From positions 558,001-622,000 of the forward strand of contig NZ_CP007154.1 of NCBI RefSeq assembly GCF_000524555.1: 64,000 nt of DNA, written 5' to 3'. Positions 21,684-30,264 of the stretch are shown here, in pieces. The notes beneath the pieces were generated by a model. That model saw nothing but the letters and a program-made list of their open reading frames with translations. It was not told where the DNA came from and did no database searches. Numbering within the stretch: position 1 is the first letter of the stretch; every line of letters starts with the position of its first letter. Both the position numbers and the translations under genes were made by a program. This DNA comes from Mesomycoplasma bovoculi M165/69 (GTDB lineage Bacteria; Bacillota_I; Bacilli_A; Mycoplasmatales; Metamycoplasmataceae).

Positions 21684-21754
21684 ACTTTTTGTTTGTTTTT
21701 CCTTTTTTAGTATTATTTTTGCCAATTCACTTAAATTTTACTAAATTTTAACAA

Positions 21755-23797
21755 ATGAAAACATATAAGCAAAAAGATTTAAAAGATTGTGGATTAGCAG
21801 TTTTACAATCTGTCCATCACTTTTTTTATAAAAAATCCTTATCAATAAATCTTTTAAAAAATAAAGCATTTTATTCTCATGATGGGATTAATATTGCAAA
21901 TTTAGAAAAATTAGGAAAAGATTTTGGGCTATTACTAGATTCATATGGCGGATCTTTTGATAGTTTAAAGACGGTGAACTTATCACAACCAATAATTATT
22001 TTAATTAATGCAGGTAAATTTAATCACTATGTTTTAATAACTAAAATAACTAAAAAATTTTTTTATTTAATGGATCCTTTAAAAGGGAAAACCAAAATCT
22101 CTCACACTGAAATGCAAAAATTATTTCAAAATGTAGTTATATTTTGCCAAAAAGACACAACATATAAGAAAAAATTTGAAAAAAAGAGTTGATTTAATTT
22201 ATGATTTTTTCTTGAAACAAAAAGCAATTGATATTTGCTTTTTTTAGTATTTTTGATAGCGATTACAAATTTTATTTCTGCCTTATTTTTAAGAACAGTC
22301 ATTGATAAAGTATTTCCAGAAAAAGATGTTTCACTTTTAATTAAAGTTTCATTGTTTTTTGCTTGAATTGTAATTTGGCGCATTATTCAGGAAACTTTTA
22401 AAAAATTTTATTTACATAAAATTCAATTGGCAATTGAAAAAGATATTTTTGATAGATTCTTTTTTGCATTAAAAAATGGTAAAAATTTTCATCTTTTGAA
22501 ATTAGATAATCATGATTACATTAGACGAATAAATCTTATCCCTAGTTTTGCATCTTTTACTGCAAATTTTTATTATCATATTTTTAATGAAGTTACTTCA
22601 TTTGCAATTTCATTTTTAATTCTTCTTTGAATTGATTGAAAAATGTTTGTTTTAATAGTTGGAATTAGTATTTTTTATGTAATTGTGACTATTTTTGCCC
22701 GCAAAAATTTAAATAAAAAACAGCAAGTTTTAATTGAAAAGCAATTAGATAGTATAACATCCACCCATGATTTAATTTTTTCAATTGTTGATCTAAAAAA
22801 AGAAGATACTTTCAAAAATCTAAAAAGACAATTTGATGATAAATATTTCAAATACAAAGAAAGCGAATATTCAATTTGAAAAAAACAAGCATTTTTGTCT
22901 GCTTTTAATAATTTTTTATTTAGCCTGGCACCAATTGCAATTGTTTTTGTTTCATCATTTTGAATTTTTGACAAACATCTAAAAATTGGAGACTTATTGT
23001 TGTTTTTGAGTTTTTTTAACTTTTTCATCAATCCTTTAACTTCTTTTGTTGATATAGTAACAAGTTTGCCAATTTTTTTAAAAGAGGTTGAGTTGCTAAA
23101 TTATGTACTAAATATTGACAAAGAAAAAAGTGGAAATTATCATGAAAAAATTAATGATATTAAATTGCAAAATGTAAATGTTGCTTATAATGGTAAACCC
23201 AATTTACTTTACATAAAAAAATTTTTAATTACTTCTAATGTAAAAATTGTGGGCAAAAATGGTGTTGGTAAATCTACATTTTTAAAACTTTTAAACCAGG
23301 AACTAGAATATGGCGGTCAATTTATGATTAACAATTTGGATTTAAATTACTATGATTTAAATCAATTGAGAAATCGGATTTGTTATATAAAAAATGAACA
23401 ATATTTTCCAAGCATAGATGTATTTTCATTCATCACCAACAATCAATCAGAAAAACAAAAAGAACTTTGACTCAATATTCAACGATTTGATTTGCAAGAC
23501 TACTTTGTAAAATGACAAATTAATCCTGAAAATTCGTTTATTAATAATGGTTCAAATTTTTCTAGTGGGCAAAAACAAATTATTAATTTATTAAAACTAT
23601 TGACCCAAGAATTTGACTTAATTTTGCTAGACGAAGCATTTGAAAATATAGATAGTGAAAATTTTGAAGTACTTAAAAAAATTATTTTAACTTACCAAAG
23701 TAAAGCAATAATAATTGAAGTATCTCACTCTAAAAAATTTATTTCAGACCAAGGAGAAACAATTGACATCGAAACTTTATCAAAAAAGCAATCTTAG
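21755..23797 (+). CDS. C39-peptidase-containing ABC exporter
   Basis: 680 aa, read through several UGAs in one frame. Residues 1-125 form a C39 peptidase: Cys12 in KDCGLAVLQSV, His91 in FNHYVLI and Asp107 in MDPLKG, the triad that cuts leader peptides at double-glycine sites. About residues 155-430 form the exporter membrane domain. The nucleotide-binding domain has Walker A GKNGVGKST near 500, signature FSSGQKQ (family LSGGQ) near 606, Walker B LILLDEA near 625 and an H-loop EVSHS. This is the layout of bacteriocin/SunT-type transporters that trim and export peptides. The next gene, a small membrane protein, overlaps it. No leader-peptide substrate is recognisable nearby. Confidence 0.9.
23751..23756 (+). 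promoter_or_regulatory. AAGGAG ribosome-binding site for the TTG-started partner gene
   Basis: AAGGAG inside the last codons of the ABC exporter gene, followed 6 bases later by TTG. It is the strongest Shine-Dalgarno sequence in the area and fixes the start of the downstream gene, which has no usable ATG before its membrane segment. Confidence 0.7.
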
Positions 23798-24146
23798 TTT
23801 ACTAATTAGTTTTTTGCTAGTACTCCTTCTTGCTGGATCGATTTATTTGTTTTTACAAATTAAAACAAATAAATCTATTAATATTCCAATTATCGTTGAC
23901 AAAAAAGGAAAATTTACAACCTTAATTGATTCTAATGTGTATTACCAAATAAAAAAGGGTAATTATGCTAATTTTCTTTTTGATTCACAAACAATTCGAC
24001 TTGAAATAGTTAAAATCACCAATCTTCAACAAAACGTTTTTGAAATAGAATTTAGTAAATCCCCATTCCTAAAACCACTAACTCAAGTTGCTGGTAAATT
24101 AATTTTAGGTGAGGAACAAAATTTTTTTAGCATTTTTTTAAATTAA
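23763..24146 (+). CDS. Small single-pass membrane protein, possible partner of the C39 exporter
   Basis: 127 aa from a TTG start chosen because AAGGAG lies 6 bases upstream; a longer in-frame reading from another TTG lacks a ribosome-binding site. Residues about 9-29 (SLLISFLLVLLLAGSIYLFL) are a membrane helix, and the rest is a short beta-rich outer part with KKGKFTTLIDSNVYYQIKKG and PLTQVAGKLILGE. The 35-base overlap with the exporter gene suggests joint work. Its position and outline recall HlyD-type membrane fusion partners, in a much reduced form, but I cannot show homology. Function is unknown. Confidence 0.65.
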   Translation: MTSKLYQKSNLSLLISFLLVLLLAGSIYLFLQIKTNKSINIPIIVDKKGKFTTLIDSNVYYQIKKGNYANFLFDSQTIRLEIVKITNLQQNVFEIEFSKSPFLKPLTQVAGKLILGEEQNFFSIFLN

Positions 24147-24165
24147 ATTATACAATTTTAGTTTA

Positions 24166-24621
24166 ATGATAATTTCTAATTTAAACTATTTAAACAATAC
24201 TAAAAATAAACTAAGATATTTAAAAGAATTTAAGCAAATTTTAGATTTAATTGCGCTTGGAGAAGGATTGAACTACAATTTCACTATTGATCTAACATTG
24301 ATAGAAGCGGAAGAAATGCGTACAAATTGCTTAGAATTTAAAAATAAAGATTATATTGCAGATGTTTTGTCGTTCCCCTCAAAAATTCAACTTTTTGATT
24401 ATGAAGAGGAAACATTTTTTATTGGTGAAATTTTGATGTGTCCATCACAAATTTATGAGCAAGCCAAAAATTTTGGGCACACTAACAAGCGGGAATTTTG
24501 CTATATGTTTGCCCATAGTGTTTTTCATCTTTTAGGTTACGATCACATAAAACCAAATGAAGAAATTAGAATGCACAACAAAATTGAAGAAATTATGCAA
24601 AAATTGCAAATAAGCAGGTAA
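24166..24621 (+). CDS. ybeY: Endoribonuclease YbeY
   Basis: 151 aa. The zinc motif near the C-terminus reads HSVFHLLGYDH, matching the family H-G-x-L-H-L-x-G-Y-D-H three-His site with Ser in place of Gly. Upstream, ADVLSFPS near residue 65 (family TDVLSFP) and GEILMCPSQI (family GDIvIs) complete the pattern. YbeY takes part in 16S rRNA 3'-end maturation and ribosome quality control. It is the first of a ybeY-cdd-era run with 2-3 base gaps, a widely conserved order. Confidence 0.95.
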   Translation: MIISNLNYLNNTKNKLRYLKEFKQILDLIALGEGLNYNFTIDLTLIEAEEMRTNCLEFKNKDYIADVLSFPSKIQLFDYEEETFFIGEILMCPSQIYEQAKNFGHTNKREFCYMFAHSVFHLLGYDHIKPNEEIRMHNKIEEIMQKLQISR

Positions 24622-24623
24622 TT

Positions 24624-25013
24624 ATGAAATATTTAGAAATGCTAACAAATTTACAAAAAAATGCCTATGCTCCTTACTCAAATTTTCCAGTTTCATCAAT
24701 AATTATTGACAAGGAAAATAATATTTGAAAGGGCATCAATGTCGAAAATGCCGCTTATCCATCTGGGATTTGTGCTGAAAGGGTTGCAATTTTCTCTGCT
24801 GTAGCATCTGGCAAAAAACCTGGAGATTTTAAGGAAGTACACATTTTATCAAATAGTGATTTTTTTATTGTTCCCTGTGGTGGTTGTTTACAAGTTCTTT
24901 GTGAATTTTTAGATTCTAACACACCTATTTTTATGTATAAAAAAACAGGGGAAATGGATAAAAAAATCTTAAAAAATCTTTTGCCCTTTGGTTTTAGCAA
25001 GGATTTTTTTTAA
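24624..25013 (+). CDS. cdd: Cytidine deaminase
   Basis: 129 aa, homotetrameric Cdd type. The zinc site is clear: GICAERVAIF (Cys and catalytic Glu) near residue 52 and VPCGGCLQVLCEF near 87. NAYAPYSNFPVSS near residue 14 and NVENAAYPSG near 41 are the substrate-binding motifs. It deaminates cytidine and deoxycytidine for pyrimidine salvage. A UGA coding Trp lies in IWKGINVEN, so it is split in standard-code translation. It sits between ybeY and era, as in many Firmicutes. Confidence 0.95.
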
Positions 25014-25016
25014 ATT

Positions 25017-25901
25017 ATGAGTAGAAAAACTAGAACATGTTTCGTTTCAATTATTGGTTTACCAAATAGTGGAAAATCTTCTCTTGTGAACTCGATAGTT
25101 AATTATCCTATTTCAATTGTTAGTTCAAAAGCTCAAACTACACGTGATCAAATTAATGGAATTTATACAAATGATGACTTGCAAATTGTTTTTGTTGACA
25201 CACCAGGATTTCATAAAAAAATCAATAAATTTAGTGATGTTTTGAACAAAAATGTTATGGATGCTCTTGAAGGAATTGACTTAATTTTATTTTTGCATCC
25301 AGTAAACAAATTTATCAACGAAACTACTAAAGATTTGTTTAAATCTATTGCAAATTTTAAAAATAAAATTGCAATTTTAACAAAATTAGACTTAGAAGTT
25401 GATGACCAAAAACTTAATATGCAAGCTCAAAATCTTAAAAAATTAGGCTTTGATCTTGTTATGGGTTATTCAACAGAATACAAAATGACTAAAAATGATT
25501 TAATAAGTAAAATTGAAGAATTTGCTTATGAAAGCAACTTTTTTTATGATGAAGATTTAACAACCAATCAATCAACAAGATTTTTTGTAAAAGAAATAAT
25601 TCGAAAACATTTATTATTAAATCTTAAAGAAGAAATTCCACATCAATGTGCGGTTGTGATTGAAAATTTTAGTGAAGCAAATGAAAAATTTATTGAAATA
25701 GAAGCAACAATTTATGTTGCTCGCAAGTCGCATTTACCAATTGTTGTTGGTAATGGTGGAAAAATGCTTGAAAAAATCGGAACCGGAGCAAGAAAAGAAA
25801 TAGAATCGTTGTTGGACAGTAAAATAGTGTTAAAAAACAAAGTAAAAATAAATAATAATTGATTTGCAAATGAGTCTAAAATTAAAAAATTAGGTTACTA
25901 A
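25017..25901 (+). CDS. era: GTPase Era
   Basis: 294 aa. G1 GLPNSGKSS at residue 14, G2 region QTTRDQ, G3 DTPGFH near 62 and G4 TKLD near 122. The C-terminal KH domain contains ARKSHLPIVVGNGGKMLEKIGTGARKEIE near 240-268. Era binds the 3' end of 16S rRNA and assists 30S assembly, a role that fits with YbeY and the upstream genes. It starts 3 bases after cdd. The final residues WFANESKIKKLGY follow a UGA Trp codon. Confidence 0.97.
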
Positions 25902-25942
25902 AATCTATTTTGTTTTTTTCTTAATAAATTAAAAAAATATGA

Positions 25943-25948
25943 TAAAAT
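25943..25948 (+). promoter_or_regulatory. Candidate -10 of tmRNA
   Basis: TAAAAT about 15 bases before the mature 5' end of ssrA, within TATGATAAAATC; TATGAT at 25938 is an alternative. The precursor 5' end would be trimmed by RNase P. Confidence 0.4.
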
Positions 25949-25963
25949 CAATAATTGATATTG

Positions 25964-26357
25964 GGGGGTGTACTGGCTTTGACAGGTGTTTAAGGAATAA
26001 TGGGCAGTGGTGTTGTAGACCTAAATACTATAAATTCTAAATGCAAACAAAAAAGAATCAGCTAATGAATTCAACGTTGACGTTAACTTATTAGCTAACT
26101 CAAACTCAAACCTAGCTTACGCTTTTTAATTAAATATATTTCGAGCTAGTCAAACAACCTAAACTTGTGTGGATTGTTTGTTATAAACAAGTTGATTGGT
26201 AAAATTTGCTATTTATTTATCAATTAAATAAAAATAGCACAATTAGCTTTAATTTTGTAGTTTTTAAAAAGCTAATTGTTATTTAAAAACTAATAAACTG
26301 TAGACTGTTATTTGCTGATGCATGTGGACCGGGGTTCGACTCCCCGCATCTCCACCA
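25964..26357 (+). ncRNA. ssrA: tmRNA
   Basis: About 394 nt. The 5' end GGGGGTGTACTGGCTTTGACAGG and the 3' end GGACCGGGGTTCGACTCCCCGCATCTCCACCA form the tRNA-like half: GGGGGTG pairs with CATCTCC (two G-U), the T arm is CGGGG-TTCGACT-CCCCG, and CCA is encoded. The tag reading frame best fits GCA at 26043 through TAA at 26127-26129, 28 residues beginning ANKKESANEF and ending NSNLAYAF; the small hydrophobic end is expected for a protease tag. tmRNA with SmpB rescues stalled ribosomes. It lies alone between era and a membrane protein. Confidence 0.95.
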
Positions 26358-26360
26358 TAT

Positions 26361-26391
26361 AAAAAATACTAGGTAACTCCTAGTGTTTTTT
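26361..26391 (+). terminator. tmRNA terminator
   Basis: Inverted repeat ATACTAGG / CCTAGTGT extended by A-T pairs, 5-base loop TAACT, followed by a run of T. It starts 3 bases after the CCA of ssrA. Confidence 0.8.
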
Positions 26392-26510
26392 TATTTTTGT
26401 CTTAAAAATTTGGCAAATAAAAAATTAGAGTGCTAAATTTCACTATTTTAGTCTTTGTTTTAGTAAAATAATTACAACTTTATTATAAAAACAAATAAAA
26501 AGGAGGCGAT

Positions 26511-27368
26511 ATGATTCCCAATAATCCACTACATTTTGAAAAAAAACCAACAGTAAGTGAATTATGAAAAAATGAAAAAAAGCAATATCGCTTATGAATA
26601 TTTTTATACTTAGCGGTTTTAGTTCTTAGTTTAATACTAATAACTAGTGAAGTTGTACTTTTAAATTCAAAAAATGAAGCTAACCCATATTTATGAACAG
26701 GAATTATATCTATTAGTTTATTTGTAATTTCTATCATAAACTTTGCAATCTCTATTTTTCAATCCTATAAAAATAAATCTTTTATTTCAATAGGTCAATA
26801 TGCCTTTTTGCCAACTATGTTTGCAAATTTATTTTCTATTGGAATTGGTTTTTACACTTTAAGCAACATTATTATACAAGGTAACACTGGATTAAAAATT
26901 AGTCAGGATTTATATTATTCAGTAACTATAATTACAGTTCTTTTACTTCTTGATTTACTATTGTTATTTCCTTTTTTACTAAGACAGGTTTCAAAAATTC
27001 GTAATGAGTTTCGTATTTCATACAATTCTGAACAAATTGAAAAACAAATGGAAGAAATCAAAAATAATCCTGAAAAATACAATGCATTTATGAATATGTT
27101 TGGACAATTTGGTTCTTTTGGTCAACAAACTAATTCAGCTCAAACAAACAAAAATTCTTATTCAACAAATGATTCAAAAGATGAAAGTAATTTTTCAACA
27201 AACAACAATTTTACAACTAAAAAAGAAGAACAAATTTATAATAAAGTCAATAATTTGTCCATAACTGAGCTTCACAAATTGGCCCAAAAATTAGAAATTT
27301 CAAGTTATAGTGAAATGGATAACAAAGAATTAGTAAACATTATTGTAAAAATTTTAAGTTCACAATAA
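26511..27368 (+). CDS. Four-helix membrane protein with a C-terminal Rho-N/SAP-like domain
   Basis: 285 aa, not recognised as a named protein. AGGAGG lies 4 bases before the ATG, an unusually strong site. Four hydrophobic segments are seen at about residues 29-51, 62-84, 97-121 and 139-164. A charged linker (EQIEKQMEEIKNNPEKYNAF) leads to a Gln/Asn/Ser/Thr-rich tract (about 200-245), and the last 35 residues, with ITELHKLAQKLEISSYSEM and KELVNIIVKIL, have the helix-extended-helix look of Rho termination factor N-terminal domains, which bind nucleic acid. It stands alone between tmRNA and rpsF. Membrane topology is solid, the tail domain is a pattern match. Confidence 0.65.
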
Positions 27369-27471
27369 TTTTTGAACTTTTAATAAAAATATATTATAAT
27401 TGTTTATTATTTTTATTATTTTTTTATTAATTCCTTGGTTTAATTTATTTAAAATAAACCCAAATGTCCAT

Positions 27472-27477
27472 AAGGAG
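27472..27477 (+). promoter_or_regulatory. Ribosome-binding site fixing the rpsF start
   Basis: AAGGAG 4 bases before the ATG at 27482. The upstream in-frame start at 27464 would place this site inside the coding sequence, so the later ATG is chosen. Confidence 0.7.
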
Positions 27478-27481
27478 AAAG

Positions 27482-27973
27482 ATGTCAAAATACGAAGTTA
27501 TGTTTGTTTTAGATCCTAAAGCAGATATTAGTGTAGCAGAAAAAATTAGCACTGCTGTTTTTACTAAAGCAAAAATTGAAAAATTTGAAAAACTTGAAAG
27601 AACTAATTTAGCATACGAAATCAATAAGTCTAAAACTGCAAATTTTGTTCTTATGCTAGTTAATTCTGAACCAAATTTAATTAGTGAATTTTCACGTAGA
27701 TTAAATATTGAAAAATCTGTGTGACGTTACTTAATTATTAATTTAGATAGTGAAAAAGGTCTAAATAAAATTTCAAAAGCACGCACACCAAGATCAGATA
27801 AATTTAAGTCATATCCAAAAACTGATAAAAATGAACAAGGTGAAAAACGTACCTATCGTCGTTTTGTAGTTAAAGCTGATGGTAAAACATCTGAAGCAAA
27901 AAGTTCAACTAGCTCAAAAATTACAAGAACAACCAAAGAGAAACAAGAATCTAAAAGTGTTGATGCAGAATAA
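27482..27973 (+). CDS. rpsF: 30S ribosomal protein S6
   Basis: 163 aa, about 60 longer than bacterial S6. The core MSKYEVMFVLDPKADI, then YEINKSKTANFVLMLV near residue 47 (family AYxIxK...G.Y.l..F) and SRRLNIEKSVWRYLIINLD near 75-93, is the normal fold of S6, which pairs with S18 in the 30S platform. The remaining 65 residues form a Lys/Ser/Thr-rich tail, presumably disordered, which several mycoplasma S6 proteins also carry. The UGA Trp lies in SVWRYL. It begins the rpsF-ssb-rpsR operon. Confidence 0.95.
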
Positions 27974-27979
27974 GTATTT

Positions 27980-28483
27980 ATGAATTTAAATAAAATAATT
28001 TTAGTTGGTCGTTTAACCTCTAATATACAAGTAACTTATACTAAAACTAACATTGCCTATAGTCGTTTCACTCTTGCAATTTCAAGAAAATATAATTCAC
28101 AAAATGGCGAACCCATTACAGATTATATTCCAATTGTAGCTTGAAGACAAAGTGCTATTAACTTAGAAAAACTTGTTTGTAAGGGTAGCCCACTACTAGT
28201 TGAAGGTAGTTTGCAATCTAATAGATATCAAAACAATGAAGGTAATTTAGTAACTAGTTTTGATGTTCAACTAGATAATTTTGAAATATTAGAAACTAAA
28301 GAGCAATTCCAAAAACGCCAACAACAAATTAATGGAGAAAATTACAATTCTAGCAAACCTAGTTTTGCAAATCCCCAAAATATTCAAGAATCATCACATT
28401 CTACAACATCTATCGAACCTGAAGAAGAATCTGATTCAACAGATGATAATTTGCTTTCAGGTTGAAATTTAGATGATATTTAA
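27980..28483 (+). CDS. ssb: Single-stranded DNA-binding protein
   Basis: 167 aa. The OB fold is clear from MNLNKIILVGRLTSNIQVTYTK, FTLAISRKYN, YIPIVAWRQSAINLEKLVCKG and PLLVEGSLQSNRY (family: vn.v.LvGrL...; iv.fg..Ae....l.KG; v.veG.l.tr.y). The C-terminal part is a flexible Gln/Asn/Ser-rich linker ending in an acidic tail, SGWNLDDI, where the partner-binding tip usually ends in DDxPF; here the last residue is Ile. SSB coats single-stranded DNA in replication and repair. It sits between rpsF and rpsR, the standard order. Confidence 0.95.
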
Positions 28484-28503
28484 ACATAATAAAAGAGAAA
28501 AAA

Positions 28504-28770
28504 ATGAACAGAAAATTAAAGAAAAAATTTAAAAAAAGACCTTGCCATTTTTGTGAATTAGGTTTGAATTACATTGATTACAAAAATATTGAATTAATTT
28601 CCAAATTTATTAATGGTTTTGGAAAAATCCAACCTACTAGAATTTCTGGTTCTTGTGCAAAACACCAAAGAAAATTAGCTCTTGCAATTAAAAGAGCAAG
28701 AATGATTGCTTTGATTCCTTTTGTTGCAGAAAGAATTCGTGGTGGAGAACGTCCTAAAGTTAGCGCTTAA
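28504..28770 (+). CDS. rpsR: 30S ribosomal protein S18
   Basis: 88 aa, basic. The signature runs from KRPCHFCELGLNYIDYKNIELISKF through GFGKIQPTRISGSCAKHQRKLALAIKRARMIALIPFV, the family-defining C-terminal part (family: G.I.PRR.TG.....Qr.l..aIkraR..alLPf). Cysteines at residues 14, 17 and near 57 sit with His16 and His60 and could form a zinc site. S18 binds S6 and 16S rRNA. Promoterless in appearance and 20 bases after ssb, it is the third gene of the operon. Confidence 0.96.
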   Translation: MNRKLKKKFKKRPCHFCELGLNYIDYKNIELISKFINGFGKIQPTRISGSCAKHQRKLALAIKRARMIALIPFVAERIRGGERPKVSA

Positions 28771-28779
28771 TTTAATGTT

Positions 28780-29883
28780 ATGGCTTTAAAAGCTGGAATT
28801 ATTGGTTTACCAAATGTTGGTAAATCATCTCTCTTTAGTGCTTTAACAAACTTAAATGTTGAAGTAGCTAATTATCCTTTTGCCACTATTGAACCAAATA
28901 CTGCTGTTGTTGAAATTGCAGACAAAAGATTGCTAGAAATTGCAAAAATAGTAAATCCTGAAAAAATTGTTTATTCAACATTTAGTTTTGTTGACATTGC
29001 AGGTCTCATCAAAGGAGCTGCAAGTGGAGAGGGTTTAGGAAATAAATTTTTAGCAAATGTTCGCGATGTTGATTGTTTAGTTCATGTTGTTAGGTGTTTT
29101 GAAGACTCTAAAATTATTCATGTTAATCAACAAGTCAATCCACTTGATGATGTTGAAGTAATTAACTATGAACTAATTTTGTCAGATTTATCTGTTGTTG
29201 AAAATGTTTTAAAAAGAGTTGAAAAAAAAGCTCAAAATACCAATGACAAAAAATTAAAACTTGAAGCTGAACTAGCAAAAAAATTGCAAAACCACTTCCA
29301 AAAGGGTTTTGCTGCTAGATCTTTAGATTATAGCAATGAAGAAAAACAAATCTTGTCTTCATGACAATTACTTACTATCAAACCCGTTTTATATGTTGGA
29401 AATGTTGATCAAAATAGTTTGACCAATCTAAAGGCAAACCCACATTGACAACAATTACAAAAAATTGCTGAGCAAGAAGGAAACCAAGCAATTCCAATTA
29501 GCGTTGCTTTTGAACAACAAATTAGTGCTTTTGATGAAAGTGAAAAACAAATTTTCTTGGCTGAACTAGGTTTGCAAGATTCAAGTTTAGATCGACTTGT
29601 ATATAGTACCTTTAAATTATTGAATCTAGGAACATTTTTTACAGCAGGTGTAAAAGAAGTTCGCTCATGAGTTTTTAAAATGGGCTCTTTTGCCCCACAG
29701 TGTAGTGCTGTGATTCATAGCGATTTTGAAAAAAAATTTATTCGTGTTGAAGTAATTGATTATCAAGATTTCATTAATTATGGTGGTGAAAAAGGTGCTA
29801 AAGACAATGGCAAACTCAAAGTTGAGGGAAAAACATATGTTATTAAAGATGGTGATATTTGCCACTTTAGAATAAATAATTAA
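28780..29883 (+). CDS. ychF: Redox-regulated ATPase YchF (Obg-like)
   Basis: 367 aa, YchF/OLA1 length. MALKAGIIGLPNVGKSSLFSAL holds the P-loop, followed by NYPFATIEPN, DIAGLIKGAASGEGLGNKFLANVRDVD (G3 and switch II), a coiled-coil insert around residues 125-195, and the C-terminal TGS domain (LNLGTFFTAGVKEVRSW, then HSDFEKKFIRVEVI). The G4 motif is NVDQ, not NKxD, typical of this ATP-preferring branch. It binds ribosomes and affects stress responses. It is 9 bases after rpsR and ends at a good terminator. Confidence 0.96.
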
Positions 29884-29887
29884 TTCT

Positions 29888-29919
29888 AAAAAAACCAATA
29901 GAAAATCTATTGGTTTTTT
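29888..29919. terminator. Terminator after ychF
   Basis: AAAAACCAATAGA / TCTATTGGTTTTT inverted repeat with a 3-base loop and a T-rich end, starting 4 bases after the ychF stop. It ends the rpsF-ychF transcript. Confidence 0.85.
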
Positions 29920-30014
29920 ATTAAATTTTAATTCTTTTTTTAATAAATCATTGATGCAATTAATAATAATTTATTAAATTGCAAAAATTAATTCATAAAA
30001 GAAAAATTGTTTAG

Positions 30015-30020
30015 TATAAT
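30015..30020 (+). promoter_or_regulatory. -10 element of tRNA-Trp(CCA)
   Basis: Perfect TATAAT, 12 bases before the tRNA 5' end. No -35 match is evident. Confidence 0.65.
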
Positions 30021-30031
30021 TTTTAAAAAAG

Positions 30032-30105
30032 GGGGGTTTAGTATAATGGCAGTACCACGGACTCCAAACCCGTTAGTGAAGGTTCGAATCCTTTAACCCC
30101 CGCCA
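30032..30105 (+). tRNA. tRNA-Trp(CCA)
   Basis: 74 nt with encoded CCA. Acceptor GGGGGTT pairs with AACCCCC, discriminator G. The anticodon loop CTCCAAA gives CCA, reading UGG. T arm AAGG-TTCGAAT-CCTT. The anticodon stem ACGGA/CCCGT has an A-C opposition at 31-39. The second tryptophan tRNA (UCA) is at 34285. Confidence 0.95.
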
Positions 30106-30264
30106 GTTTCTTTTTTTCCAAAATATGGAAGTTTTCAAAAATTAATTGTAATAAGTTTTTTCATCTATATAGGGTATAGTTAATTCGATTTGTTAAAGGA
30201 AATATATAATACAAAAAGGGTTTTATTAAAAGTCCTTTTTGTATTTTTTTATATAATTTTTAGA
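30106..30264. other. Spacer between tRNA-Trp(CCA) and the 449-aa gene
   Basis: 159 bases without a gene. It contains TTGTAA near 30149, TATAGG/TATAGT near 30168-30180 and a strong hairpin with T-run at 30208-30250. That combination could either end the tRNA transcript or define a small RNA of about 70 nt; see the findings. Confidence 0.5.
30208..30245 (+). terminator. Terminator upstream of the 449-aa gene
   Basis: AATACAAAAAGG / CCTTTTTGTATT inverted repeat with a 14-base A/T-rich loop, then TTTTT to 30250. It ends 15 bases before the next ATG, so that gene needs either a promoter within these bases or read-through. Confidence 0.7.

Noticed and set aside
23715-23762. An earlier TTG start for the exporter partner gene
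   Set aside because: No ribosome-binding site precedes it, and the extra residues are the shadow of the exporter's C-terminus; AAGGAG before 23763 decides.
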